Shown: piece after piece, positions 16,001 to 23,605 of the stretch
Numbering within the stretch: the stretch's first letter is position 1
Layout: each line of letters starts with the position of its first letter
IMG/VR virus record: IMGVR_UViG_3300042507_002050
Location: 1-27,517 of that record
Strand: one strand, 5' to 3'
DNA length: 27,517 bases
From: a virus
Notes under the pieces: generated by a model
The model's input: the letters and a program-made list of their open reading frames with translations, nothing else
Told to the model about the DNA's origin: nothing
Databases searched by the model: none
Made by a program: the position numbers and the translations under genes

Positions 16001-16714
16001 TCGGGCCATGAACACATCGGCGCCGCCGTCGTTTTCTGCGTTGCCGATGTCGTTCGCAGCAGTGCGGCCGGCGATGCGATCAGCCGAGCGGATCCGGCCG
16101 CCGTCCGGGCGATGGTAAATCGTGATGCGGGCGCTGCTGCTGTTGGCGCCGCTGCTGCCTAGGTCATAAGTGTTGATCGTTGAATCGCCGATCGCAAACC
16201 CGTTGGGGTCGATCCCGGCCAGTCGGCCCTCGCCAACCATGAAAACGGCACGCACCATCTGACTGCCGCCCAGGCTCCAAATCTGCGACCACAGCAGGGT
16301 GGCGTTTACCCTGACGCCGCCATAGGTCACGCCGCCGATGGTCTCCCGGTTCGCGTAGACCACGGGGATAGGCTCGCCGATCGCGGCCACGTCCTGGACC
16401 GCATCGAACCCGCCACGGGGCGCTAGGGATTCAATGCTCGTCTGGTTGCGCCCCTGCACCTGCCGCTGCCCTAGCTCCGCCGTGCGCCGGTTACGGGGGG
16501 CGTTGGGGGCCAGCAGGACGCTGATCAGCTGCGCGCCGATGCTGATTGCAGTGGTCACCAAGACCACGATCTGCGCTGCGGTGAACTCGATGCCAGCCGT
16601 TACCGCAGGCTTGGGCGCCTCTGCTGCACGCTTGCGGACCTCATCGCGCCAGATCTCGTACTGCTCATCGCTCAGGCCCAGCAGCTCAGCCAGATAGCGA
16701 TCAGATGGCAGCAT
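13046..16714 (-). CDS. Central tail tip protein, lambda J-like (1222 aa)
   Basis: I start it at ATG 16714 (MLPSDRYLAELLG); the longer frame from 16783 adds a Gly/Arg/Ser leader inside the upstream gene. Residues 45-69 form one hydrophobic segment (TAAQIVVLVTTAISIGAQL), a feature of lambda gpI that is here joined to the J-like body. The segment VQDVAAIGEPIPVVYANRE and the mid-region around DAWGKLAEAFVYEE and EIVYINEIRENETAP are typical of tip-attachment J proteins, the hub closing the tail tube and holding host-recognition parts. It sits after the minor tail and NlpC-like genes in lambda order (L, K, I/J). The C-terminus lacks an obvious fibre domain, so binding is probably left to the separate spike and fibres. 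Confidence 0.9.
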   Translation of the reverse strand: MLPSDRYLAELLGLSDEQYEIWRDEVRKRAAEAPKPAVTAGIEFTAAQIVVLVTTAISIGAQLISVLLAPNAPRNRRTAELGQRQVQGRNQTSIESLAPRGGFDAVQDVAAIGEPIPVVYANRETIGGVTYGGVRVNATLLWSQIWSLGGSQMVRAVFMVGEGRLAGIDPNGFAIGDSTINTYDLGSSGANSSSARITIYHRPDGGRIRSADRIAGRTAANDIGNAENDGGADVFMARGLGNTYQAVFSATSKPSTSTTFGVYGLIGNNLGFKLNPQLRPQFTARLRPIGSSGNAIVACDIDQSVVVQRAKESAFYSTRSGVISGSFGLGDSFTYRLDRSSDYETTFQSAQGGATWTSAVVLQSAPKIYEEDTEDRITGFDFAARMTVSSVTLGTDQVEVTATFDVDSVRTLLINEDAAAGQYLVEYLIEVDNGLTGQSRQTIQSKFNVTITVQKKGTDQYTFEGDVDEDSGPVNALTSPRRLQALIVFPIEGLDAAQETAADVASTVAGRQKAWDDAIVVGDLYKVGSALAICSGRSPSDRIFVSDSEDGAGGTGQTINASFSVVRAGTAATVSTGTITAAGTTSTTRQTATTAPHLLRCALGHVSTTNECRIIEAGIRSTLGIRIGGLCNFRDSLTLAEIDGRACLYRENDKIKRGQRVNVDQYQSGVISTSEERYSFFRVSFREFGDGAFTQLAPCFGIRSGSDQPTFNYLRLEMPSLKRWELRFEPLTGWEIRSGTATGDLVILDAKLSGAVSGTSGGVTWRSSGEAVSRTRPQFTITTTRRDPSIGIPRPDDNNYLDAWGKLAEAFVYEEAQTTAANGPEHEIVYINEIRENETAPQYTGISLLGVNARSAFEWRQFSQLSGYVTGGTEVRRLLNSLTTGPSHLLPDLALDRLTNGKYGPRPIPDDLINLVNFQAAAQWCRDRRYFFDGGVIIDQESPRQWIADTAGAMLLDFREVGGRYDLVPFISFGAVTHKALFTAGNIAEGSFQFESIAPDDRQPARISVKWRQERSSTNPTNPGLFPEEREVLVREAAPHGSDTLPMESINLSDFCTNRNHAIDVAKFALRMRRFRDHTIRFTTTYDGMEGITTGVGPGDLIRVAMDATVYDQFNNGIVLGNGTVVSTQPLANGTYDVVSWGGSGAVNDAGTLTVTNGQGSPAGIMFTVKQASTQVRTYQISRITPTEDGVYEIEAVHMPINNAGVLLVAADWDTAGAWVIQ

Positions 16715-17102
16715 CGCGGGGCCTCCAGTATTCGAGGGGCATGAGCTGGCCGGCGACCTCCAGCGGCAGCCACTGCGCCCCACGGCGATGATGCACGATC
16801 AGCAGGCCGTCATCCACCACCACGCCAACGCCGAGACCCAGGGGCTGGCGGTGGAGCGCCAGCGCGTACTGCTCCAGTCTGTGGGGGACCATCAGGCGCC
16901 TCCATTCCCGCTGCAGCTGATCCCATTGCCCGGCGGCGGCCATGGCGAACCACTGCGGATCCAGATCGGGCATGGCTAGGCCAGCGGATCGGCGGACCTT
17001 GGCGGCCATCACCAGGCAGCAGATGCCCTCGCCGTCGTCCGGGTCGGCGCCGATCACATGCGGCAGGCGGGCGCTTACCCAGGCGGGCCAGTCTGCGGTC
17101 AT
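16701..17102 (-). CDS. Tail assembly protein, degenerate NlpC/P60-like (133 aa)
   Basis: This gene occupies the place of lambda K (NlpC/P60 tail-assembly peptidase) between a minor tail gene and J. The opening WPAWVSARLPHVIG and GEGICCLVMAAKVRR match the 'W....G.P......DC.gLV..v' start of such proteins, with Cys 28-29 near the expected nucleophile. In the later part, GLGVGVVVDDGLLIVHHRRG resembles the 'HVGVVV..g.vlH' strand pair, but the expected catalytic His before the Val-Gly-Val run is Gly here. The ending PLEYWRP also fits. It may be a structural relic of the peptidase rather than an active enzyme. The ATG overlaps the previous stop as ATGA. Confidence 0.65.
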   Translation of the reverse strand: MTADWPAWVSARLPHVIGADPDDGEGICCLVMAAKVRRSAGLAMPDLDPQWFAMAAAGQWDQLQREWRRLMVPHRLEQYALALHRQPLGLGVGVVVDDGLLIVHHRRGAQWLPLEVAGQLMPLEYWRPRDAAI

Positions 17103-17566
17103 TGCAGCGTCAGATTCCCGCTGGTAGGCAGCGCACCCACCAGCACCTGGCTCAGCACTCTGCCGCCGGGCGCCTTGACGGCATCGAGCGGGCTGGCCAG
17201 CTGGAGCTTGGCGATCGGCTCGCTGGTGTCGCTCTGCAGCTGCTGCGCCGCCCAGTATTCCGTGGTGAGCAAGACGCCGAGGCTCTGGTCAGCCCGGTTG
17301 ACCTTGACGGATCGCACCTCCAGCAACCACTCCTGCTGGCTGGCCTCGGCAAACACGTTCAGCGTCAGAGCTGAGGTCGCCGCAGCGATCACCGCCTCGG
17401 ATCGATCACCGCCCCGGGTGCTGGAGTTGGTGGCCACCGCCACCGGCAGGTGGGGGTAATTCTGGCCGTTGTGCGCGATGGTCTGGCCGATGAAGTAGTT
17501 CTGGGCCAGCCAGGTGGTATAGGTGCCATCCCGGCGCTTGAACCGCAGGAAGTTGCAGAGCTCCAT
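17099..17566 (-). CDS. Minor tail protein (155 aa)
   Basis: It starts MELCNFLRFKRRDGTYTTWL directly after the tape measure stop (TGATG overlap) and stops inside the ATGA of the NlpC-like gene. Beta-rich segments (VKVNRADQSLGVLLTTEYW, then APGGRVLSQVLVGA) fit the small tail-tip proteins (lambda M/L neighbourhood or DUF1833-like) that sit between tape measure and tip. No enzymatic motif is visible. Role as a baseplate or tip-forming ring is inferred mainly from gene order. Confidence 0.75.
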   Translation of the reverse strand: MELCNFLRFKRRDGTYTTWLAQNYFIGQTIAHNGQNYPHLPVAVATNSSTRGGDRSEAVIAAATSALTLNVFAEASQQEWLLEVRSVKVNRADQSLGVLLTTEYWAAQQLQSDTSEPIAKLQLASPLDAVKAPGGRVLSQVLVGALPTSGNLTLQ

Positions 17567-20500
17567 CAGCTCAGTCCTGCCTGCCGCCTGGCGGTGGGGT
17601 TGTTGGTGATGCGTTTCTGGGCCAGTGCGGCGCCTTGCTTGGCAGACTCGCGGCCGATCCGTTGCGCCTCATCCTTGGTGACGAAATCAAGCTCGCCAAT
17701 CTGCACAGTCTCGAATCGGATAAGGCCATTGCCGCCGGCCGCACCACCACCAGCCGCTGCGGATCCATCCATGCCACCCCGCTGGAATGGCACGCTCAGG
17801 CCCTCCATGCCGCGCTGGAACGGCACGCTTAGGCCGCTGCTGGAGCTGGAGCCGCCGCCCTGCTGGGAGGTCTTGGCAGCGGTGGCAGCGGTGGCCTGGA
17901 ACGGCACCGACAGGCCCCGCAGGCTGGCGTTGTTGATCGCCTCCAGCGCTTCGGTGGCCTCAGCCGGGATGATGCTGCCGGCCTGATAGGGCACGAACAG
18001 CTCGGGGCCGTTTTCGCCGACTGGATAGGGGCGACCGGCTGAGACGCCGCCGCCGAGAGCGCGGCCGAAGAACGGGATGCCGGTGTCGCCGGCTGCGAAT
18101 CCGCCTGGGTCAAAGCCGAGTGCAGGGCTGATGCCGCCCTGCCCACCCGCGGCAAACGTCGAACCACCACCAGCCACCGCACCCAGCGCCTTCAGGATGG
18201 TCTGCAGCGCGATCATGGCCATCTGCTTGGCGATGATCTCTGCGGCCATCTGCGCGAAGCCCTGGGCCACGTCCTCGAAGAATCCGGCCAGCACCTGCCG
18301 GGCGCTTGCTGCGCCGCTGATCAGGTCGCGGAACGCATTGCCGAACGCCCCGCCGATCGTCTCGGCAGACTTGCCCGCCAGGGTGGCGATGCTGGTCATT
18401 TCGGCTAGGTCGTCTTTCAGGGTGGCGATCTGGGCCTCGATCGCCATGCCCTGGGTCTGGAAGGCGGCTGGCTCGGCGGCCTGTCTGGTCAGCTGCTGCA
18501 TCATGCGCACCCGTTCGGCCATCAGGTCGTTGATGTCCTGTTCGGCCTTGACCTGGGCGTTCTTTAGGGCGTGCTGTTTTTCCGATTCGATCCGCGCCAG
18601 CTGTTGCTCAGCGTTGTAATCGATGCCCAGCTCGACCAGCTGTTTCTCCAGCTCCTGAAACTCTCTCTTGGCCTGAATCGCCCTGTCATTGATCTCCAGC
18701 TGCTCGAAGGCGTACTCCAGCCGGCGGCGATCAAGATCAGTTGTTGCGCCCAGTAGCTCGCTTTCCTGGTTGAGCTTGACGACAGCCTGGGTCCTGGCCT
18801 CGATGAACTTTTCGAGCTCGGCGGTGGTGGCTTGTTGGCGTTCGCGGAGTTGCTCGGCGGCTTGCTGCGCCTCTTCGTAACCCGCAGTCGTGGCCTGTGC
18901 TTGTTCGACTGCCCCAAATCCGACGTTCTCCATCGATCCGCCGAAGAACGTGCTCAACGCCTTTTGGCGATGGGGGCCCATGTTGTTGACCCCGCTCACC
19001 GCGCTGGTGCCGAATGAGTCGCGGGCGTTGCGGTTGGCCTTCGGGTTGCCCGCCAGCACCGTGGTGTAGAGGTCCAGCAGACTGGCGCCCTGAGTGCTCA
19101 TGCCGACGCCCTTGAACCGGTCCTGGAAGTACCGGACGACGGGCCCCATCACTTGCTCCTCAAACGACTGGTTTGGGCTGGCCCCGTACTTCTGCCGTTC
19201 TGGAGCACCGAACTGGATCAGCCCCATGTAGTTGTTGCCAGTGCCGCCACGAATGGACGGGCTGAAGGTGCCAGCCGTCTCAAAGCTGATGATCGTCGCC
19301 AGGTCGAGCGGGCTGACGCCGAGCTTCTGAGCTGCGGCGACCAGCGCTCTGCCGCGGCTGGACAGCTCGAACTTTGGAGCGGATCCCGCCGAGCCACCAC
19401 CACCAGCCGCGCCCCCACCCCCACCACCCCCACCAGGCAGCGCAGGCGCCGGGGGGGCGCCGGGGAGGGTGCCGGGGATTGGGGCAGTGGCGGGGAGTGC
19501 CGCGGCCTGGGGCGCTGCGCTGGGGCGGAAGTTCAGCGCCTGCTCCATGGCGCCGGCCATGTCCACGCCCAGCAGCTTGAGGATGCCTTGCATGGGGTTG
19601 AGCTGGCCCAGCATCTGAGAGATCAGCCGGCCCCAGTTGATCCCGATCGACTCGAACACTCCGCCGAAGATGGACTGAATGTTGATTCCCAGCTGCCTGA
19701 AGGCCGCGTCCACCGGGTTGAGCGTGTTCAGTAGGTTCTGCATTGCCTGCCGACCGACCGACTCCACGGCTCGGAATGCGTTCACCGCGAAGTTGCGGAC
19801 GCTGGCGATGACCGCCTGGGCCCTGGCCGCCGCCGCCTGAACGTCTCGCTGCAGCGCCTGGAAAAACACCCCAAACCGGGCCGGGATCGTATTCACGAAC
19901 TCCCGGAACGGCTCGTTAAACTTGTAGGCCGCCGCCGTGGCCGCCGCAATGCCCGCCGCTGCCAATGCCCAGGGCCCCAGCACCGCCAGGTTCAGAGCAA
20001 CGGCAGCATTCCTTGCAACGGTCGCCGCTGCGCTGAAATTGGTCAGCCCCGCAATCGCCGCCTTCGCCCCGCTCACGCCGCCCACCAGCGCCAGCGCGCC
20101 AGACACAGCATTCACCGCCACCACCAGCCCCAAGGTGCTGATCCCTGCGGCAGCAGCGGCAGCGCCGATATTCCTGATCGGATCAGGCAGTTTCATTGCC
20201 GCGCTGATCGCCAGGTTGAACGTGTCAATCAACGGCTTCATTGCCGCGCCGATCATCCCGCCGATCTGATTGGCCAGGTATTCGACGTTGCCACCGGCCA
20301 CCACGATGGAGTAGTTGAAACCCTGCATCTTTTTCTGGGTTTCTTCGGCTACCCCGCCAGCGTTACGGACGAACCCGAACATCTCCTGAATCTTGGATTC
20401 AGTGAAGTTCATCGTTGCGAGGAACTTGCTGGCGGCCTCTGTGCCAAACAGCGCCTTTGCCAAGATCGCCTGATCGCTGATGCTCAGCTTTGCAAAGCTA

Positions 20501-21564
20501 TCTTTGAGCGCCAGGATCACCTGATCCATTGGCTTGAGCTTGCCTTGGGTGTCTAGGATCTGGGCGCCCAGTACATCCATCGCCTTGCCCAGCAGCGCGT
20601 TGCCTCTGGTCAGGCTCTGGATTTCCTCATCGGCGCCGCCGGCTGCGGTCTGCAATCTGAACAGGCCCATCCTCAGGCCGGTGCCAGCGTCGCTGCCGCG
20701 GATGCCTGCGTTGGCCATCAGGCCCAAGGTGGCGGCCAGATCCTCAATGGAGACACCCAGTGTCTTGGCAACCGGCGCGCTGTATTTCATCGCCTCGCCT
20801 ACATCGAGCACTCCCTGGTTGGACTTGTTCGCCGCCTGCGTGAGGATGTCAACGACTCGATTGACCTGGCTGGTCTCCAGGCCGAACGCCCGCATGTTGT
20901 CGGCAGCGATGCTGCCCATCTCCTCGAACGACACCGCCGTGGCCTCAGCGCCGCGCACGATGCCCGCCAGGGACTGTGTGGTCTCCTGTGCGCTGAATCC
21001 CGCCCGGCTCAGTGACGTGGCCAGCGCTGCCACTTCTGTGGGCGTGCCAGCCGCCACAGCGGCGACCTTCTCAATCTCCTTCTGCAGCACGCTGAACGAT
21101 CCAGCGCCGCCTTCAATGGCCGCCGCCTTGCGCACCTCAGCGTCGAACTTGCCGGCCTGCATCGTGATCTGCTGCAGCCCGCGGCCGATCCCTGCCGCTG
21201 CCAGGCCTGTGGCGAGCTTCTTGCCCAGCGAATCACCGGCAGCGGTGGCCGTGGTGTCGAGGCCCCGCAGCTTCCCTTCGAGCTTCTGGATCTCGGCGCC
21301 GTACCGCTGAAACTCCCGGCTGCCGATCTTGGCCTGCTCCTGCAGCCCACGGAATGCGCCGATGCTGCTGCGGATCCCGGCGATCGTGCTGTCATTGGCG
21401 CGGGCGAACTGGAACGTCGCTGCACGCAGCGTGCTCATTTCGCGGGCCGTGGTCTGGCTGCCCTTTGCCAGATCCTGCAGCGACCGCTGCACCTTCGTGA
21501 TATTCGCCCCGCCCTTCACTTCGGCTGACAGCCGGATGGCGGTATCCAGGCTCATCCGGGCCAT
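17566..21564 (-). CDS. Tape measure protein with lysozyme-like domain (1332 aa)
   Basis: Residues about 130-420 look like the TP901-type tape measure core: SLSRAGFSAQETTQSLAG, then SIEDLAATLGLMANAGIRGS, then GTGLRMGLFRL. Hydrophobic stretches lie near 470-545. At about 733-880 a domain begins KFELSSRGRALVAAAQKLG and contains SFETAGTFSP with GNNYMGLIQFG, the pattern of a lytic transglycosylase/lysozyme-like fold with E as the likely catalytic acid; it may help the tip pass the cell wall. Coiled-coil regions rich in Gln/Glu/Arg follow to about 1050. The C-terminus carries three GLSVPFQ peptides (about 1217, 1244, 1255) and Gly-rich linkers. The length sets the tail length in this family. The 26-base gap upstream holds a CCATAGCCTGA repeat. 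Confidence 0.92.
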   Translation of the reverse strand: MARMSLDTAIRLSAEVKGGANITKVQRSLQDLAKGSQTTAREMSTLRAATFQFARANDSTIAGIRSSIGAFRGLQEQAKIGSREFQRYGAEIQKLEGKLRGLDTTATAAGDSLGKKLATGLAAAGIGRGLQQITMQAGKFDAEVRKAAAIEGGAGSFSVLQKEIEKVAAVAAGTPTEVAALATSLSRAGFSAQETTQSLAGIVRGAEATAVSFEEMGSIAADNMRAFGLETSQVNRVVDILTQAANKSNQGVLDVGEAMKYSAPVAKTLGVSIEDLAATLGLMANAGIRGSDAGTGLRMGLFRLQTAAGGADEEIQSLTRGNALLGKAMDVLGAQILDTQGKLKPMDQVILALKDSFAKLSISDQAILAKALFGTEAASKFLATMNFTESKIQEMFGFVRNAGGVAEETQKKMQGFNYSIVVAGGNVEYLANQIGGMIGAAMKPLIDTFNLAISAAMKLPDPIRNIGAAAAAAGISTLGLVVAVNAVSGALALVGGVSGAKAAIAGLTNFSAAATVARNAAVALNLAVLGPWALAAAGIAAATAAAYKFNEPFREFVNTIPARFGVFFQALQRDVQAAAARAQAVIASVRNFAVNAFRAVESVGRQAMQNLLNTLNPVDAAFRQLGINIQSIFGGVFESIGINWGRLISQMLGQLNPMQGILKLLGVDMAGAMEQALNFRPSAAPQAAALPATAPIPGTLPGAPPAPALPGGGGGGGGAAGGGGSAGSAPKFELSSRGRALVAAAQKLGVSPLDLATIISFETAGTFSPSIRGGTGNNYMGLIQFGAPERQKYGASPNQSFEEQVMGPVVRYFQDRFKGVGMSTQGASLLDLYTTVLAGNPKANRNARDSFGTSAVSGVNNMGPHRQKALSTFFGGSMENVGFGAVEQAQATTAGYEEAQQAAEQLRERQQATTAELEKFIEARTQAVVKLNQESELLGATTDLDRRRLEYAFEQLEINDRAIQAKREFQELEKQLVELGIDYNAEQQLARIESEKQHALKNAQVKAEQDINDLMAERVRMMQQLTRQAAEPAAFQTQGMAIEAQIATLKDDLAEMTSIATLAGKSAETIGGAFGNAFRDLISGAASARQVLAGFFEDVAQGFAQMAAEIIAKQMAMIALQTILKALGAVAGGGSTFAAGGQGGISPALGFDPGGFAAGDTGIPFFGRALGGGVSAGRPYPVGENGPELFVPYQAGSIIPAEATEALEAINNASLRGLSVPFQATAATAAKTSQQGGGSSSSSGLSVPFQRGMEGLSVPFQRGGMDGSAAAGGGAAGGNGLIRFETVQIGELDFVTKDEAQRIGRESAKQGAALAQKRITNNPTARRQAGLS

Positions 21565-21590
21565 GTGTTATCCGATCGCCAGTCCTAGGG

Positions 21591-21601
21591 TCAGGCTATG
21601 G
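21591..21601 (-). repeat. Junction repeat copy 2 (CCATAGCCTGA)
   Basis: The coding-strand 11-mer CCATAGCCTGA contains the TGA stop of the G-T frame at its end, in a different frame from copies 1 and 3, so shared protein sequence cannot explain it. It continues CCCTAGGA and lies 26 bases before the tape measure ATG. Confidence 0.65.
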
Positions 21602-21854
21602 ATCGCGCCGCCCCCAGATACTCCCGCTCGATCAACCGCAGATCCTCCAGCAACCACACCCTGTCCCGGCGCTTCACGCCCTCATCCTTGGCGCATTGGA
21701 TGAACACCCCGTAGTCCAATCCCACAGGGCCATTCATCCCCACCCGCCACTGGGTCTGCAGCTTCAGGAACCACGCCAGCGCTTCGCAGTTTTCCGGCAG
21801 GATCCCGAACGTCTTGGGCCGCTGCTCTGCCTCGGGCACCGCCAGGCCGAACAT
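21591..21854 (-). CDS. Tail assembly chaperone, second frame (GT-like; reached by -1 frameshift)
   Basis: The frame holds QTQWRVGMNGPVGLDYGV, a hallmark of the phage DUF1799 (GT-like) tail-assembly family, and ends SIA. An ATG at 21854 is available. Upstream of it the same frame stays open to 21935 and encodes 27 more protein-like residues (LIDAALFLAGAAKGEADD...), so the product is most likely a fusion with the 157-aa G-like chaperone. The fused length would be 271 aa. In lambda the G and GT proteins bind the tape measure before tube polymerisation, GT being made by a -1 slip. Order here (G, GT, tape measure) is the same. Confidence 0.88.
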   Translation of the reverse strand: MFGLAVPEAEQRPKTFGILPENCEALAWFLKLQTQWRVGMNGPVGLDYGVFIQCAKDEGVKRRDRVWLLEDLRLIEREYLGAARSIA

Positions 21855-21899
21855 GGCCGCAGCGTCAACCGCGTCCTTGCCGTCGTCAGCCTCGCCTTT

Positions 21900-21956
21900 C
21901 GCGGCGCCAGCGAGGAACAGCGCCGCGTCGATCAGTTTTTTGCGCGGAAGCCTCCT
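21900..21956 (-). promoter_or_regulatory. Programmed -1 ribosomal frameshift site
   Basis: On the coding strand an internal Shine-Dalgarno AGGAGG (21956-21951) is followed nine bases later by the heptamer A AAA AAC (21941-21935). The zero-frame TGA (21934-21932) follows directly. A spacer of seven bases, which includes that stop, leads to an 8-bp perfect stem CGCGGCGC/GCGCCGCG with a 12-base loop (21927-21900). Slippage by -1 leads into the GT frame without a stop. All stimulators known for bacterial -1 frameshifting (upstream SD, slippery heptamer, downstream hairpin) are present, so confidence is high even without measurement. Confidence 0.88.
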
Positions 21957-22405
21957 TGCTTGGCGGCGGACTTGGCGGGCTCGCCGGCGGCGCTGGGCTT
22001 GCCGATACTGGCGACCCAGGCATTGAAGATCGCCGACGCAGCGCCCTGCATCCGCAGCATCTTGGCCTTGGCAGCATCGGTGAACTCGACAGGCTCGCCA
22101 GCCTCGTCCACCACCTCTTCACCCCAGCCGCAGAGCACCTCGGCGGCCAGATCCTCATAGGTGCACGGCAGCGGCTCAGTGAGCACCTCCAGGTCATTGC
22201 TGCCCCGGTAGCTCTGCAGCGCCTCGTAGCGCTTGATGGTGGCCACGATCAGCGCATTGTGCTGCTCGTTGAGATCGTCGCAATCCTCCTGGTCCAGCAC
22301 CCGGAAATGGGCGGTGAAGGTGTAGGCCTTCTTTAGGCCCGCCTTCACCGGCAGATCAACCGATACCGGCCACTCGATGTAGTCCGGCTCGTACAGATGG
22401 AACAT
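21932..22405 (-). CDS. Tail assembly chaperone, zero frame (lambda G-like, 157 aa)
   Basis: It starts MFHLYEPDYIEWPVSVDLPV and has a beta-rich first half (KKAYTFTAHFRVLDQEDCDD), then a helical, acidic second half (a segment beginning EVVDEAGEPVEF) and a Lys-rich end. Size, place between the tail tube and the tape measure, and the frameshift site at its 3' end identify it as the G-type chaperone that binds the tape measure. Its last codons contain the slippery heptamer, and its stop is TGA at 21934. The ATG lies six bases after the tail tube stop. Confidence 0.88.
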   Translation of the reverse strand: MFHLYEPDYIEWPVSVDLPVKAGLKKAYTFTAHFRVLDQEDCDDLNEQHNALIVATIKRYEALQSYRGSNDLEVLTEPLPCTYEDLAAEVLCGWGEEVVDEAGEPVEFTDAAKAKMLRMQGAASAIFNAWVASIGKPSAAGEPAKSAAKQGGFRAKN

Positions 22406-22411
22406 GGCGAA

Positions 22412-23605
22412 TCAGAAGAAAACAAGGCGGGTTTCGTCGTTGCCGGCTGCGGACTTGGGCAGCGCGGTAAATGGGATCTGCAGCATGCTGACCCCGTCAG
22501 AATCAGGGAACGAGAGGTCGCCGCTGATCGCTGCCTTGGGGCAGAAGAAAATGGAGCTTTCGTTGGCCGTCGTGCCCTGCTGCACAACGAACGGGCCATC
22601 GCTGGCGCCGCTGTTGTCAGCCGCAGCGGTGAAGAAGTTCTTCGTCGCCACAGGCGGGTTTTCGATCGTGATCGTCCCGTTTGGATTGGGGCGGTCGGTG
22701 ATGCGGGCGTGAGGTTCGCAGCCGATCAGCGAGCGGAACACGGCCGACAGGCCCCAGTCGAAGGTGAAGCCTTCGGAGCAGGGATTGAAGCCCTGGAACC
22801 GCAACGCCTTGGTGTGGGTCGGGGTGACGGGCACCGGCTCGGCCTGGTTGCTGTAGATGAATCCTTCAGCGCTCTTTGCGGTGGGGGTGGTGTAGCGGCC
22901 GACGCCGGTGATGGTGAAGGTGCCGTAACCGTTCAGCGTGCTGTTGAGGGCCGGACTGCCGCGGAATCCATCAATTCGGTGAACGTTGACGCCATCCTTG
23001 ACCGCCACGATGGTGCAGCTGCTGCCGTTGCCGAACGTGCTGATCGGCTGCAGCAGGGACAGCGCGGGGATCTTGTAGCCCACTGCGCCGCCGGTGAACG
23101 ATGCGGTGGAAGGAGCCACCGTCACCTGCCTGGTGGCCCCGTCGTGCGCCACGATCACGCCTTTGTGGCCCGTGTTGGCGCCGCTGGTGATTTCGATTGG
23201 CAGGCCCAGGTAAGCGTCGCTTGCGGGGTTGCTGCCGCCCAGGTCCGCCAGGGTGAGGGTGTTGGCGCCGCCTGCGGTGGCCGTACCGGTCAGTTCGGCG
23301 AATGCCGAGACGTTCATACCGGCTGCCTGCAGCAGTGGCGTGAACCGGGGGGCGGTGGCTGCAACGCCAGAGCCGCCCCACTCGAATGTCACCGTGACGG
23401 CGACGTGCTCATTGGTCAGCGGCTGGCGGTCGGCGCCGAGGAACCCCTTGATTAGGGCCCGCTCCACGCGAGTACCGGTGATCGGGTTGATCTCCAGCGA
23501 CACGATCTTCACCGCGTCGGTGTTGGCGATCGAGCTGGCCAGGGTGCCGTAGCTGGTCTCGGCCTTCACCAGCGCGAAGCTGTTGCGAATCAGGAGAGCT
23601 GTCAT
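22412..23605 (-). CDS. Major tail tube protein (397 aa)
   Basis: This 397-aa protein has the features of the large phage tail-tube family 2: an N-terminal SFALVKAETSYGTLA, then NPITGTRVERALIKGFLGA, then AVTVTFEWGGSG and APRFTPLLQAAG, with closing strands near the end. Such proteins polymerise into the tube around the tape measure. The insert at about 105-180 (TGTATAGGANTLTLADLG to GAVGYKIPA) looks like an extra Ig-like or barrel domain exposed on the outside. It follows the 46-aa protein with a TAATG overlap and precedes the chaperones, the usual siphovirus order. Confidence 0.88.
   Translation of the reverse strand: MTALLIRNSFALVKAETSYGTLASSIANTDAVKIVSLEINPITGTRVERALIKGFLGADRQPLTNEHVAVTVTFEWGGSGVAATAPRFTPLLQAAGMNVSAFAELTGTATAGGANTLTLADLGGSNPASDAYLGLPIEITSGANTGHKGVIVAHDGATRQVTVAPSTASFTGGAVGYKIPALSLLQPISTFGNGSSCTIVAVKDGVNVHRIDGFRGSPALNSTLNGYGTFTITGVGRYTTPTAKSAEGFIYSNQAEPVPVTPTHTKALRFQGFNPCSEGFTFDWGLSAVFRSLIGCEPHARITDRPNPNGTITIENPPVATKNFFTAAADNSGASDGPFVVQQGTTANESSIFFCPKAAISGDLSFPDSDGVSMLQIPFTALPKSAAGNDETRLVFF

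Noticed and set aside
13046-16783. Longer start (16783) for the J-like protein
   Set aside because: The extra 23 residues (MGRSGCRWRSPASS...) lie inside the upstream gene and look like a shadow. ATG 16714 gives a protein-like start with a short overlap.
22397-23455. Plus-strand open frame of 352 codons over the tail tube gene
   Set aside because: It is an antisense shadow of the tail tube gene; no domain is visible.
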